From: Taxawa tesnikishii (nom. ined.)
Taxonomy: Eukaryota > Ascomycota > Dothideomycetes > Dothideales
Direction: 5' to 3'
NCBI GenBank assembly: GCA_030247885.1
Contig: JAPDRO010000018.1
Span: 124,001-188,000 of the forward strand
Length of the DNA stretch: 64,000 bases
A program made the translations under genes and the position numbers. Each line of letters begins with the position of its first letter. Within the stretch, counting starts at the first letter, position 1. The notes beneath the pieces are model-generated. The model was not told the origin of the DNA. It ran no database searches and saw only the letters and a program-made list of their open reading frames with translations. This document shows, piece after piece, positions 33,839-44,886 of this stretch.

Positions 33839-36800
33839 ATGTCGGAAATCGACACCAGATCTGCACCCTCGAGGGGCAGGAGCACTACTAGAGGTGGCCG
33901 TGGTGGCTTCGGCAGAGGAGGTCCTCGCGGTGGTCACAGACAGACGAATGGCGCAGCAAAGGATTCCGCACAGATGGATGACTTTGACCAGGGCGAGTTG
34001 GGCGACCTGAAGAAGAAATATTCCTCTCAACTCAGCATGCTGAAGGAAATGTTTCCAGACTGGTCCGACATGGATCTTCTGCTGGGCTTGCAGGATACAG
34101 ATGGAGATCTTCAGACCACTATTGATAGGATTGCTGAAGGTATGTTGATATTCCGGCATGCTGTCAGTCTAAGCGTTGGAGCTTGGCGAGTATTGTCCGT
34201 CATATACATCCATCACAAATAAGCTCGGTTGACATAGAGTAAACAGGACACGTAAGTCAATTCTCCGACGTAAAGAGCACCAAGGATAGGGCTCGTTCAA
34301 AGGCCAAAGACGCATCGTCCGTTCCTGGCGCAGACCAGTCGCTTCGCGGAGGACGTGGAAGAGGTGGTTACGATAGCGCTCGTGGTGGCAGGGGCACACG
34401 TGGTACTGACCGTGGTCGTGGAGGTTTCCGTGGAGCTCGCGGTGGACATGCGCCTTCCAATGGCGCTCCTAAAGACACTGCACCAGTTTCCGTTCCAACT
34501 ACCGAGTCCAGTGCTTGGGACACTCCTGCTACAACCGAGACCACAAGCAGTGCGTGGGATACTGCAGCAGCCCCGGCTGCCGCCGAAAAGACAGAAGAGA
34601 CGGGTGAATGGGGTAGCGTGGTTACCGCTGAGAGCACACCTGCTGCGGCTTCCGAGGGCGCAAAGAGTAGCTTGATTCCTGAGGGTGGGGCAAAGAAGAC
34701 ATGGGCTAGCATGTTCGCCAAGCCTAAAGCGCCGCCTGTCCCAGCCGTACCAAAGCAAGCAGCTGTACCACCGCTAGTCCCTGCAGAGTTGAAAGCTCCG
34801 TCGCCTCCAGCAGCTCCAGAGGAACCACCTGCGGCCGTTGAGGAGATCGAAACAGTCCGCGAGAACGTCCCAGAAGAAATCAAGGAACCAGAACCACTTC
34901 CTCCCCCAGCCCCTACCCTCGAAGAACCAACCAAGCAGCCTGAGCCCTCGCTCGAGGCACCTCCGGAGGAGACGGCGAAGACACCTACAAGTGCCACCGA
35001 AGGCGCAGAGGAGCAGCTTGCCCCATCCAACGTTCCTCTCACAGAAGATAACCTTGAACATCTCCCCGATGTTTCTCACCCCCAGCGACTCTGACCACCG
35101 CCAGCACTGTCGGATCAGTTGACCCACGTGTTGCGACGCCGTCCGTTTCTGGCCAACCACCATCAACTGCCCGCCCACCAATGGGTGGTTTCGCATATAG
35201 CGCAACCCGCGCAACTGGAGCTCCAGGTCGTAGCGCCAGCTTCCAGCGTAGGGTTTTGGAGCAACAGGAAGCCGTGGTTATGCCAGGCCACAATGCCGTC
35301 GACAGAGCCGCCGTGCAGTTTGGTAGCATGGGCCTGAACGGAGAAGCTGAAGGCCTTGATGTTGACGATGAGCGCGAGGAGTTGGAAACGCGCGCTCAGC
35401 CTCCTCAGCCGTCTCCTCCATCGCAGCCAAGAGCCTCGCTCCCACCTGCGCCAAGACAGGCTTCAGAGCCTTCTCTTCCGGAAACTCTTCCCACGCCAAA
35501 GCAGGCTCCGGGCCTTCCCCTCCACCCCAACAACAGCAGCCAATTGCTCCTCAGCAGGAGCCTTCCCCAGTTTCTTCTGCTCCACAAGGTCTGCCACAAG
35601 AGCAGCCACAGTCTACACCGTCCTACGGTCAATATGGCCAGTATGGTCAATCTGGCATGCAGCGTGAGGCAGGAGCACCTGCCCAGAAGTCCTATGACCC
35701 ATTCAGCCACCAGACACCATCTAGCGCGTTCGACCAGTACTCGGCGCAGTCGCAGCCTTCTACTCACCAACAACAGCAGGGCTTTGCTGCATACTCATCT
35801 GCACCATCTGATTACTCTCAATACTACTCTGCTGATGCACAGCGCAATGCTTACCAGCAGTACTACGGCGGCTCTTACGGCCAGCAAAGCAGCCAAACCC
35901 AGCAGGATGCTGGTGCTACGCAACAGAGATCGACAAGCGGCTTCGGTTCCGGTCCTAGTGACTCGGCCTTCTCGACGAGTCAAGCCACTCAACAGGTTGG
36001 TACCAAACCTTTCCCAGTTTTCGAATCCAGCGATGAAGAGTTCTTCAATGGGCCTCCCCGTATGCCTTGTGGTGAACGTCGCGAGGTATCAGGTGATTCA
36101 GCCTCAGGCGAAGTACGCAGTAAAAGGAAAACAACAAGTCTAAATACTATTCTTATCGAAACATATCTAACCATGACGCACAGTCTCAGCCTCGTTACGG
36201 CGACGCCCATAACTCTGGTCACAACACTCCGAACCTAGCCCTGAGCAGCCAGCAGCAGAGCAGCGCTCCTTCCCAGCAGATGCACCAGCCACAGCATCAG
36301 AATCAGTACGGTGGCTACCCTTACGGCCACCCATACTATCAGAGCCCATACCAGGCCGCGTACCAGAACCACTTCGGTTACAACCAGCAGCTCGGCTACG
36401 GCGGCCCCTTCGGCAATAAGGGCGGCATGTACGGACCTTCTCACGGTTACGGCATGAACCCACCCTCTTCGTATGACCAATCCTCCCCTGCCAGTGCGGG
36501 TGGATTCAACCAGCAATCCTCGATGCAGTCACGCGACTCCGGTCTGAGCGGTGGGCTGGGTGACTACGGTCGCTCCTCTATCCAACCCTCTCAGCAACAC
36601 AGCCTCGGCAGCGGCGGGTTCGGCGCTATGGGCGAGCCATTCGGACGCTCGCAGTCGGGCTACCAGGGTCAGAACCAGGGTTACGGCCAGCAACAGTCTG
36701 GCACGTCTGATGATCTGAAGCCATTCGGCGACTCCAAGGCCAGTGGACCATCTCCTGCACTCGGCCAGCCTGGCCGCCCTGGATCAGCTGCGAACAGTGT

Positions 36801-37035
36801 TGGCGGACAGACACAGTCGTCCACTCTGCCACCTCCACAAAGCCACCAACAAGGCTTCGGGGGCGGATATCCCGGTTTCGGAAACCAGGGTGGTCAGTAC
36901 GGTGGACTCGGCGGGCTCGGGGGTCACCAAGGACAGAGCCACCAACAGGGCGGCTATGGCGGATTTGGGGGTTACGGAAATGCTTACGGCAACTATCGCG
37001 GTGGATGGGGCGGCAGTTACGGCGCAGGTCACTAG
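33839..37035 (+). CDS. DEF1: RNA polymerase II degradation factor DEF1
   Basis: Promotes ubiquitylation and proteasomal removal of stalled RNA polymerase II after DNA damage. Exons 33839-34139, 34247-35995 and 36184-37035; about 967 residues. It opens with an RGG-rich patch. A CUE domain follows near residues 55-100 (KKKYSSQLSMLKEMFPDWSD..DLLLGLQDTDGD) and binds ubiquitin-like folds on the ligase. Then a second RGG patch, a Pro/Glu-rich acidic region, and a long Gln/Tyr/Gly-rich C-terminal tail (GQYGQYGQSG, HPYYQSPYQAAYQNHFGY) of prion-like composition. Single-base losses at the C5 run 35079-35083 and around 35508-35512 break exon 2; restoring both closes every phase. The last intron is long (188 nt) with a GTTGGT donor. 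Confidence 0.88.
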
Positions 37036-37467
37036 GGTGTTTATTTTAGATGGATTGAGAAAGTGAGCAGCACTTGATGGCCATGGAGGCTTTTGTACTA
37101 TGAACGTCTTTTGTCTTTTCTTCTCTCACGCTCTTCTGTTACGTGTAACAAACTACAGTGGAAACGGGGAGGATCCTTTCACTTCATTACTTTCTCGCAA
37201 GTAAGGGAAAAGCTGTTGTTCTGGAGCAGCGGAAAGTTTCGAGCTACGGTACAGAATGCTGGGATCTAGTGGCATCGTCGCCGGTAGACAATTTCGAATG
37301 AGAGACGGTGAAAGAGGACATGAACCGTCTAATGCGTGCACTTCACATACCTTATCCGTCCACCCTCGGCAATTGCTGACTCATCATCGCCACCATACAA
37401 CCACATACCACGCCACGCGGTACATGTGTCGCTCCACCAACAACACGATGCAATAGACTTCCACCGT
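37036..37467. other. Intergenic, DEF1 3' end to F-box gene
   Basis: About 430 bp. The reading frame of the next gene is open back to a GTG at 37336, but there is no ATG before 37468. No other feature seen. Confidence 0.5.
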
Positions 37468-38868
37468 ATGACACCGCAGCATATGGACACTACAACCAGC
37501 ATGGCCTCTTCCGCATTAGACAGTCTCCCAGTGAGCCTGCTCGACCTCTTGAACAACTCCCTCATACTCGCTCAAACAGCACCGTACCTTCCTATATCAA
37601 GTCTGCTTTCCTTATCAGTAGCGAACAAACCCATCAGAAAAACACTCCTCTCGTCACCAGAAACGTTTCGTTATGTGAATCTCACATCCGTCAAATACGC
37701 CGTCATCGACTCAAGTCCTATCGACAGTGGAGGCAACAGCTGGCGCTCAGAGAGGATGGACGAGAGTCTCACGGAAGACGAATTCTACTCTGGCCCCCTT
37801 CGCGGCATCTTCAACAAATTGCACAAGCAGCACATCCTCACTAATATCAAGACCTTGATCCTAGACGGGCTAAGTGTGCCCGCGGATCTGGTGCGAGAGA
37901 TCGTGGCAGAGGACAGATTCAACGTCCGCGTCTTGTCCATCCGAGAAGCCAAACACCTTAACGAGCGCAAACTGCAACAAGTCTTGAAGTACGCGGTACG
38001 TTCATCGAGACCGGATGGCACCCCGACGTTGAAGGCGCTGTATGTTTTCGGACTTAGGGATACACCTATGCGGGCAGCGCCCACTAGACCTGGACAAGCA
38101 CGACTCGCTGCTGAGGCGGGCGACGTAATGGCTTCACAAGGCGCGCAGATCGGCGCGGAATGGAACCAGCGCTCCTCAGCTGCTCTTTCATCTTCCCTCG
38201 GCCAACCAGACGACAAATGGTACCGCGCCACGGGGCGAGTGATGCGTCAGCCCTCGGCTGATTGGGCCGATACGCTGGATGCGTGTCGCGGCATCATCGC
38301 CTTTGACGCCGTACTGTGTCGGGGCCCTAGACATGACGCCTCCAAAGCACGCATCCACGATTACCTTCGCCCCGCGGTAGCCAACATCGCACTGGGCATC
38401 AGGGGCTGTGAGATCTGTGGCGATTGTCCAGAGTCCGCCGCCGGTTTTGGGCTGAGCACTGAAGATGAACTTCCCTTGCTGAACCCGCCGCCGCTGTACA
38501 CGAGTACGGTCAGAGCGGCTCAGTGCCCCGCTCCCATCCCGGCTTTCGCGCTAGGGGAGGACGTCGTACGAGAAGTAAAGAAGTCGCCGCCGCGCCTCAT
38601 CCTCCGTTGCGAAGATTGCCTCCGTGGCCGTTGGTGCGAGCGCTGCAACAAGTGGTGGTGCGAAGCGTGCTACGCGGAGCCAAAATCCCGCGTCATGCTG
38701 CCGGATGAGCTGCAAGGAAACGGATGGGAAACCGGCGGTGCGAACATGATCTCGGCGGGAGTTGGTTCGAGGACTTCTGGCGGAACGATAAAGGTATATT
38801 CTCGCCTCTGCGTCGAGTCGTGTCTGGTCGGTGAAATGTTGCCTGTTGCGGATGGGATGTGGGGATGA
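37468..38868 (+). CDS. F-box-like protein with cysteine-rich C-terminal domain
   Basis: About 466 residues from the first in-frame ATG; a later ATG (MDTTTSMASS) is also possible. The N-terminus, LDSLPVSLLDLLNNSLILAQTAPYLPISSLLSLSVANKPIRK, has the spacing of an F-box (substrate adaptor of SCF ligases). A leucine-rich segment follows (HILTNIKTLILDGLSVP). The C-terminal third has zinc-site-like pairs: CEICGDCP, then CEDCLRGRWCERCNKWWCEACY, and finally LCVESCLVGEM..GMWG, the usual end of related fungal proteins as far as I recall. SCF membership is inference from the F-box-like start. A further Cys-rich exon pair lies just downstream. Confidence 0.72.
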   Translation: MTPQHMDTTTSMASSALDSLPVSLLDLLNNSLILAQTAPYLPISSLLSLSVANKPIRKTLLSSPETFRYVNLTSVKYAVIDSSPIDSGGNSWRSERMDESLTEDEFYSGPLRGIFNKLHKQHILTNIKTLILDGLSVPADLVREIVAEDRFNVRVLSIREAKHLNERKLQQVLKYAVRSSRPDGTPTLKALYVFGLRDTPMRAAPTRPGQARLAAEAGDVMASQGAQIGAEWNQRSSAALSSSLGQPDDKWYRATGRVMRQPSADWADTLDACRGIIAFDAVLCRGPRHDASKARIHDYLRPAVANIALGIRGCEICGDCPESAAGFGLSTEDELPLLNPPPLYTSTVRAAQCPAPIPAFALGEDVVREVKKSPPRLILRCEDCLRGRWCERCNKWWCEACYAEPKSRVMLPDELQGNGWETGGANMISAGVGSRTSGGTIKVYSRLCVESCLVGEMLPVADGMWG

Positions 38869-39002
38869 AGCGGATCTCTTGTCAGGCTACCATCTCGCAA
38901 CATTATAGGTTCCGTGTGTTCTTTCTGTGACTTTTCTTCTCTTCCTCTTTTGGCAGTCCCAGTTATCGAAGTTCATGCTGGGAAATCCGAGCCTTGCTGA
39001 CG

Positions 39003-39290
39003 AATGTATGGAACACAGGCCGGTGTACATAGGGACTGCTTTGGCTGCGGACGCACTTGCGCTGAGTGCAAAGCCATCTACATCAAGCGATGCCAGTCGT
39101 GCCATACTGAGTATTGCGTGGTGGACGATGATGCTTCATCTGCTACTAAGGTGAGTCTATACCTATAGAAAGGCATGGATGGAATCGGATGATACGTTCG
39201 ATATACTTGGTCAGACAGAATGACTAATATGGCATCGTGTAGTGTGGTTGGTGCAACCATGGTGGACGGCGGACAAGAGAACTGTATTAA
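39003..39290 (+). CDS. Cysteine-rich two-exon segment (separate gene or extra exons)
   Basis: An exon up to 39150 reads DCFGCGRTCAECKAIYIKRCQSCHTEYCVVDDD. After a 92-nt intron (GTGAGT...GTGTAG, 39151-39242) it continues CGWCNHGGRRTRELY and stops at 39290. Eight cysteines in CxxC spacing look like a double zinc-binding module. A stop lies in frame just upstream, so it either starts at an ATG near 39006 or is entered by splicing, for example from the F-box-like gene 135 bp before. The left end is therefore approximate. Confidence 0.5.
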
Positions 39291-39534
39291 GACGGCCTTG
39301 AGTTTACTAATTCATGAAGGGTTCTATATGCCTTCAGTCGGGCACGACGCATCGACTCGGTTCGGAAGAGCTTGGATGCGCAGATGGCGTAGGCATCCGG
39401 ATCAGCGCGAGCGTTGTCTTCCCCTACAGTAATATACAGGAACGGCTTCCTCAGTTGTCCACAGCTGCCGACAAGTTCCAGATGGACTGGACGTCTCTCA
39501 GGATCGGTGGCATTAGGCACGTTGTTAAAGATAC

Positions 39535-40434
39535 CTAGCCCCCGATTGTCAGAGTAACCTTGCCATCAAGACATGGAACATCCACGCTCGGTACACCACT
39601 GGCATCCCCTCCGAAGAACTGCAACAAACGGTTGCCAACCCATACAGGGTTTTCGTCGCCTACAACTCGCAATCAGTACTCATGAACACCAACACCAGAC
39701 ACGCGTTCAATACACACCTAGCCAATGTCTAGCCTTTGGCACGACCTCAGCTGTCAAGTTCGACTCTGCGGGAGCCCACAACTGCTCCACCATGACCTTA
39801 GGTCCCATACTGGCTTCACCATCCAGTGCCAACACGGGCATACCCAACTTACTTTGCTCAACCGTTTGATTGAAGAACTGCGCATCCCTGTGAACAGTCC
39901 TCGCCGCAAATGGGCCGAATATGGCCCTCAGAAACCCGGGCTTGGAAATCTGATCCGCGTAGCGCGTCAATTAGTCTTGACTCACGGCCGCCGTACCACC
40001 GTAGCTGCCGCGGAAAAAGCACCAACTCAGCATCTGCCGCTCCCGATCTCGGATAAAGTACTCGGCTGCGTCTGGTACGGCGAAGAAGGCGAGCTGCTTA
40101 GTTCGCGTACGTGTCCCAGCCATAGCTGGGCGTCCGAAAAGACTCGTAACCGAAGCAGGGAAGAGGGTTATGCGGGAACGCCGAGACGGGCGCAAAACGA
40201 GGAGTATGAGGCGCAGAAGGCGGAGGCCATGCCAGCGCCTTTGTCGTGCGAGAAGACGTATGCGCGGCTGATGTTGAGGAAGGAGAGAAGGCGGTGGAGA
40301 TCGGAGGCGGAGGCGCTGGCGGAGTAGCCGCCCCGATTGCGGGATGGAAGAGTCCGGAATCGTCTGTCCGTCTCCACACTGTCAAGCCTGTAGAGATGCT
40401 TCCAAAAGCTCGTTTTGAGTACCCTATACAACAA
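39535..40434 (-). pseudogene. Decayed alpha/beta-hydrolase (epoxide hydrolase / dehalogenase type)
   Basis: Recognisable parts, in order: the nucleophile region LLSFLNISRAYVFSHDKGAGMASAF (the Asp of SHDKG as in GHDWG families), CFGYE and LAFFAVPDAAEYFIRDRE from the cap, then VSQD and RYADQISKPGFLRA, PVLALDGEASMG and RHWLGDENPVWVGNRLLQFF with the catalytic His. A clean intron (G|GTGTGT...TTGTAG) splits RHWLG from DENP. The first ~90 residues of the fold (oxyanion HGFP region) are missing. The frame changes at least twice, and an in-frame TAA stands at 39971-39973 between VSQD and LTRYA. The stop and missing N-terminus argue for a real pseudogene, beyond the one-base losses common in this window. 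Confidence 0.65.
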
Positions 40435-40829
40435 TCACTTTAGGGCCCTCGGTACATCCCCAAAGCCCCTATTGCACATGAGTGTCGCGAGGAGAAACTA
40501 CGAGGCACGTGTACTACCGATCTCTTCAAGTTTGAGAGGAGGAGCATAGAACCTCTATGGCAGGCGCATTAAAGTGGACCGTGTCGTTGAGGGCGGTGCG
40601 GCGAACGTAGTGCGGATACTCCCAGTAGATCTCAGTTGAATGACATATGCAAATGAATACGAAAGTCTACGAAAGAAGGTCCTGTGAAGTCCAACCACAG
40701 AATCCGCCCGTTATGCTTTTCTCGAATGCAATGTCGACGCCGTGCTCCTTGCCAAACCGGGTATCAGTAGAGAGAGAAAAACAAAGGAAAAGAACCACGT
40801 CTGCACTTCCGCCTCACTCCCGCTCTTGC
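40435..40829. other. Intergenic, no gene seen
   Basis: About 395 bp between the hydrolase remnant and the small membrane protein. The missing hydrolase N-terminus was not found here. Confidence 0.5.
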
Positions 40830-41563
40830 TCAAGCCATGGAATACCCCTGCAACTTCCTCGTGATTTCATTGTCCGGCATTGAGACGTCCTGGACATGAA
40901 TGGTAGGGATCTTGCTCTCGGCCTCGTGGCACTCGTGTTCGAACGAGTTCCTTCTGCTCGAGGCACGGCTGTTCACGTACGAACATCTCCTGCATCGCCA
41001 GTCAGTATGATCGTATCGCGAGAAGAGTGAGCGGTTGAGCGTTACCTCGACGGCGAAACAGAAAACTTCCGCACACGCCAGCTGCACAGCTCCAACTCCT
41101 CGTGACGGCGGGTGGAGTAGCGCATGAGGGCGACCACCAGCACGCCAAAGACAACGATCAGCAGGGCCGCGATTGCGAGATGCGAGGCTGGGCAGGTGTG
41201 GGTTGGATCTGCATCGGAGAAGTCTTGAGATGGGGAAGAGACGGAGGATGCGGGTGTTCCGTCGCTGAGCCAGCTCGTGGTCGTGTAGCTTGCAGAAGAT
41301 GGAGCGGTGGTGGGAGAGGCGAAGGAGTAGAGCCACGATGGGACGAGGTCGGCGAGATCGGACAAGCTGGCGCGGCGGGCATGAATGCTTGCGTGAGCTG
41401 TACTGTATGACTGTTAGGAAATACTCCGGGAACAACAGGGCATCGAAACGTACACATTGCTGTGATGCATGGGTGGCAAGCGGAGGATTGGGTTGCTTCC
41501 TGGGTGCAAAAGTGAGGGCATGGTTGCTATGCTGGAGTTGTTCTTCTGTGTAGCCTTCTTCTC
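40830..41563 (-). CDS. Small single-pass membrane protein, hypothetical
   Basis: Two exons are clear: one ending at 41046 and the last from 40989 to 40830, joined by a 56-nt intron (GTAACG...GATGCAG). A Ser/Thr-rich outer segment (FASPTTAPSSASYTTTSW) leads to one membrane helix, HLAIAALLIVVFGVLVVALM. Then comes a basic cytosolic tail (RYSTRRHEELEL) and SYVNSRASSRRNSFEHECHEAE. The layout resembles fungal plasma-membrane or vacuolar type I proteins of unknown role. The first exon is uncertain; an ATG near 41563 with a short exon ending HHSN is one option, so the 5' border is approximate. Confidence 0.5.
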
Positions 41564-42878
41564 TCGTCCTGGATCGGTGTCGCGGTGTTGTCGCTGAGTT
41601 GCTTTGTCTAGGATCACACAAAGCTGTAGGACGCGAAGGAGGCAGGAAACACTGATTGATAAGGATGGAAGAAAAAGAATCCAGAACGAGGGGCCGTGAG
41701 ATCCTACATATACGAAATCTCTACTCTAGCCACGTACCGTTACGCAAAGAATATTCTGCGGCAGGAGACTGTTGGATCTATTGGCGGCATATGGATTTTC
41801 TTGAATGACTTCAGTGCATTGTCTCGGAAGCAGTGAAGGGCAGTAGGTTGGGGGTGGGCTGGAGCAGATAAACGTCCGAAACGGGTAACGGTTTTGCTGT
41901 GTGGCAGGGCCGTTGTCCCCAAAACACTCGCATCGCGCACAGGTCCATCTGTAGAGTGGTCCAGCTTGGTCTATAACGTTTCAGCTGGTTGCCGTTGGTA
42001 GAAGAAAAGCGTGGGCTGGTTGAAGACGTTCATCCAGCCCGGCGACTTGTCATCGTAGCTTTGATAATGTTAGTGAGCCGAGCAACAATCTGTCGGTCAG
42101 ACATGAATAAACAGGCAAGATGATGAGGCACAGCGATCAACGTTGCTTCCCATATGCAATAATAGTGTGAGGAACATGGGTCCATTAGGGTTGTAGTCGA
42201 ATCAATGGTGGGTGTAAAGGTGAAGTTGGAAGTCACCCCGCTGGAATGAATGCAAGACACGGCATCTACCGTCCCACTTCAAACAGAGCCACCCATTCCG
42301 GCACAGCATAGTTCCACTTCAACGGTTCAGTAAGACTAGACACAACCACGCGCAAAACACGCAAGCATTACTTTGGTGTGGGGTGTGCCACGCACGAACA
42401 GTTACAACGAATCTTGAGGCCGAGGCAAGGGCGTCCTCAACATATGACAAAACACCGTAGGAACACATAGTGATTGCTCCTTTCGTTACAACTACAATGC
42501 CCACAACTTGCAATAAAGCATGCAAATCACTCCTTGCATTGTATTGCTGTCCCTTGGTCACGATGGTAGAACGCAGAGAGATGATGGGGACAGTACCGGA
42601 GCAACGCTGTCCGACTGTCGGACAGCAGAGAAGGCTGTATCTCAACGGCTGAAGGAACAAATGAAGGGTGGCAGGCACACGGCTTGACGGTTGCGATCAT
42701 GAGATCAATCGATAGCGGGAGTACTTGCGGTCAATTTGCTGCCTGTGCTCAAGCACAGGTGGGTCTGTAAGGTGATCGAATCGGGGGTCCGGATGTCGGT
42801 ATTCCCGCAAGATAAATCTAGCTATGCGGCGTATTGGTCGCGTCCTATGCAACGTCTGTACATGTTTCGTCCGTGTTA
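41564..42878. other. Intergenic, 1.3 kb, no gene seen
   Basis: Only short frames. It carries the promoter of the small membrane protein and the 3' UTR of PER1. Confidence 0.5.
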
Positions 42879-44006
42879 TTAAGCCTTGAGTCTGGTGCCT
42901 TGCATGTCCTCCTGAGCATCCCTGATCAGGAAACTGCACACGTTAGCGAGGGATGAGTTTGCTGAAAGTACGGAAAACCACCTACTTGTACCACCAGATG
43001 GTAGGCACCACAGTACCTAGATGCCACAAGCTGTGTGCATCAATCATACCATGCCAAGGTGGGAAGTCAAAGAGTTCCAGACTCATGGCCAGGATGATCC
43101 AAGCCACAATCAGACCTGGCCACGCAGCCCAGGCTCTCTTCAGCTTCTGGTACCTCATGACACTGTACCAACTCCACAACAAATTTTGAACGATCCCGAC
43201 CACGACGTTGGCCGCCATGTTGTAGGTGTAGTCGAAGCGCCAGAACGTGAGGTAGGACACATGCGCTAGGTAAAGACCCACACACAGCAATGTCCACGCC
43301 CTAACGATACTATTGTTCCGTGGTGTCTTCTTGTCCAGCCTGAATATCCTGATCGGTGTGTAATAGAGCCCATACATCACGCTCGCGCCCGCAGCAAAGT
43401 AATCCAGCTTCTCCGTGATGCTGAAATCCCTGGTGTGGAAGATCATGCTGAAGGTCCAGCTCGCGAGGCCGAAGTAGCCGAACAGGAGATAGTATTTGCG
43501 TAAAGCGTAAGAGGCCGGGATGTGCTCCCGCACCTTCGACATGCCCTGGTCGTGGGCGAGGAAGTTGAAGAGGGAGAAGACGACCGAGAAGGGCTCTTGC
43601 ATGCCCAGGAAGCGGTAGAAAGGCCATTTGCCGTGGAACTGTAAGATGGGTTCGCGGTACGGAGGGTCGCGGGCTAGACGCTTGTCTGTAATCACATGCT
43701 GGCAGGTGTAGTCGCACTCAGATGGGCAGTCCCAGAGCAGCAGGCGATGTTGCAGGGCTGCGTAACAGGTGAATGAGAAAAGTGTTTCGGTGAGAGGGTA
43801 ATGACACGTACGGATATGAGGACCGCCCTTATGGCAGTTTGTCTGTTTACAGTCCTGCAAGCGGGTCAGCTGGAATGCCAGAACAGCTCAATGCCCCGAA
43901 AACGTACGACCACACATTCTTTGAAGTCAGGTAACCTATCTCCCAAGGATGCGTTCGCGGCTGCTACGAGCAGCGCAAATGCTGCGAGTTGTGCTGGTCT
44001 TCGCAT
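42879..44006 (-). CDS. PER1: PER1-like GPI-phospholipase A2 (GPI lipid remodelling)
   Basis: ER membrane enzyme that removes the sn-2 acyl chain of GPI anchors (yeast Per1, human PGAP3). Exons 44006-43908, 43854-43812, 43757-42986 and 42921-42879 give 318 residues with closed phases. Signal peptide MRRPAQLAAFALLVAAANA; cysteine-rich luminal start CVVDCKQTNC, then LLLWDCPSECDYTCQHVIT; KWPFYRFLGMQEPFSVVFS. Then come about six membrane helices with family motifs SMIFHTRDF, TEKLDYF and WHGMIDAHSLWHLGT (a catalytic-type His/Asp set of the CREST superfamily). It ends KDAQEDMQGTRLKA. The 54-nt second intron is stop-free and in frame. Divergent from ERG6. Confidence 0.93.
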
Positions 44007-44886
44007 TGTTGCTGGTTGACAACGCTAGGTCCCGCGTAAACTTCCCCAGAGGCAGGATGCACGTGTGTGGCCTGATATATAGATTGACCACCACGATTGG
44101 CACTTTTACAGGATCATTAACCAACAAGACATGCAGCTTGCTGTTTTAAGTTTGATCGGAGTGTGTCAGAAAGTTCAGCAGTCGACACTCTCGGCGAAGA
44201 CTGCACAGCTCCGTCTACTGTTCGCTCTTTGCAAGTTGAGGCGCGGAAATTGTCCAACTCTGCATTATTGGACAGGTCTTCAGCTAAGCTCACTCCCCGA
44301 GGAAAGATCATTGCATTTGGGCTATATCCAATCTCATCTGTAAACCAAATACCAGAATCGCTATCGACTAAGTGGGTGACAGGCGTGAACTGAAGAAGCG
44401 CTCACGTGAGTCGGTAGAGGCTACTGACTTCAGCCCCAATCTTTCATCGAACTGCCGGCGTGGTCGCTGTAGCCCGGCCGTGTCGTGTGAAAGGAGTGAG
44501 GAAGACGTGATAGGACCTATGTGGACGCCGCAGTGTGAGGAGATGCAACGCAGTCGAGTATCTGCGAAAATCGTACGAGGTGTCACAAGAGGACGCGGCA
44601 TGACGAAGGCGAAGGACATTTAAAGATCTATCCGCGATAATAAAGAGCAATGATTGGTGGCCTCTTTGCCCGTACCTGGCGCGTTTTCCAGGGACTCTTC
44701 GCCCCTCAACCAACCCCAGATTATCCTTAGATTTATCGAACCACTTTAATTTCTTGTACGACTTGCGACTCCTTTCTTTTCATATCTCACTCAACACCCA
44801 TTGACCGCTGCGATTCAACTCTGCGCTGCGTCACTTCCTACGCCCCACCCTCAAAACCTCCCCCGACAGAACACTCACTCGCGAGA
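44007..44886. promoter_or_regulatory. Divergent promoter region, PER1 / ERG6
   Basis: 880 bp between two start codons. The ERG6-proximal 150 bp are CT/C-rich. A palindrome TCGTACGAG near 44570 is one base from a sterol-response core (TCGTATA), which is too weak to claim. Confidence 0.45.

Noticed and set aside
39287-39520. A minus-strand frame reading like a soluble protein (HLELVGSCGQLRKPFLYITVG)
   Set aside because: Looks protein-like but has no start, no splice-linked partner and lies downstream of the hydrolase stop; too little support for a gene call.
44566-44576. TCGTACGAG as a sterol-response element for ERG6
   Set aside because: Only a partial match to the Upc2 core and a single copy.
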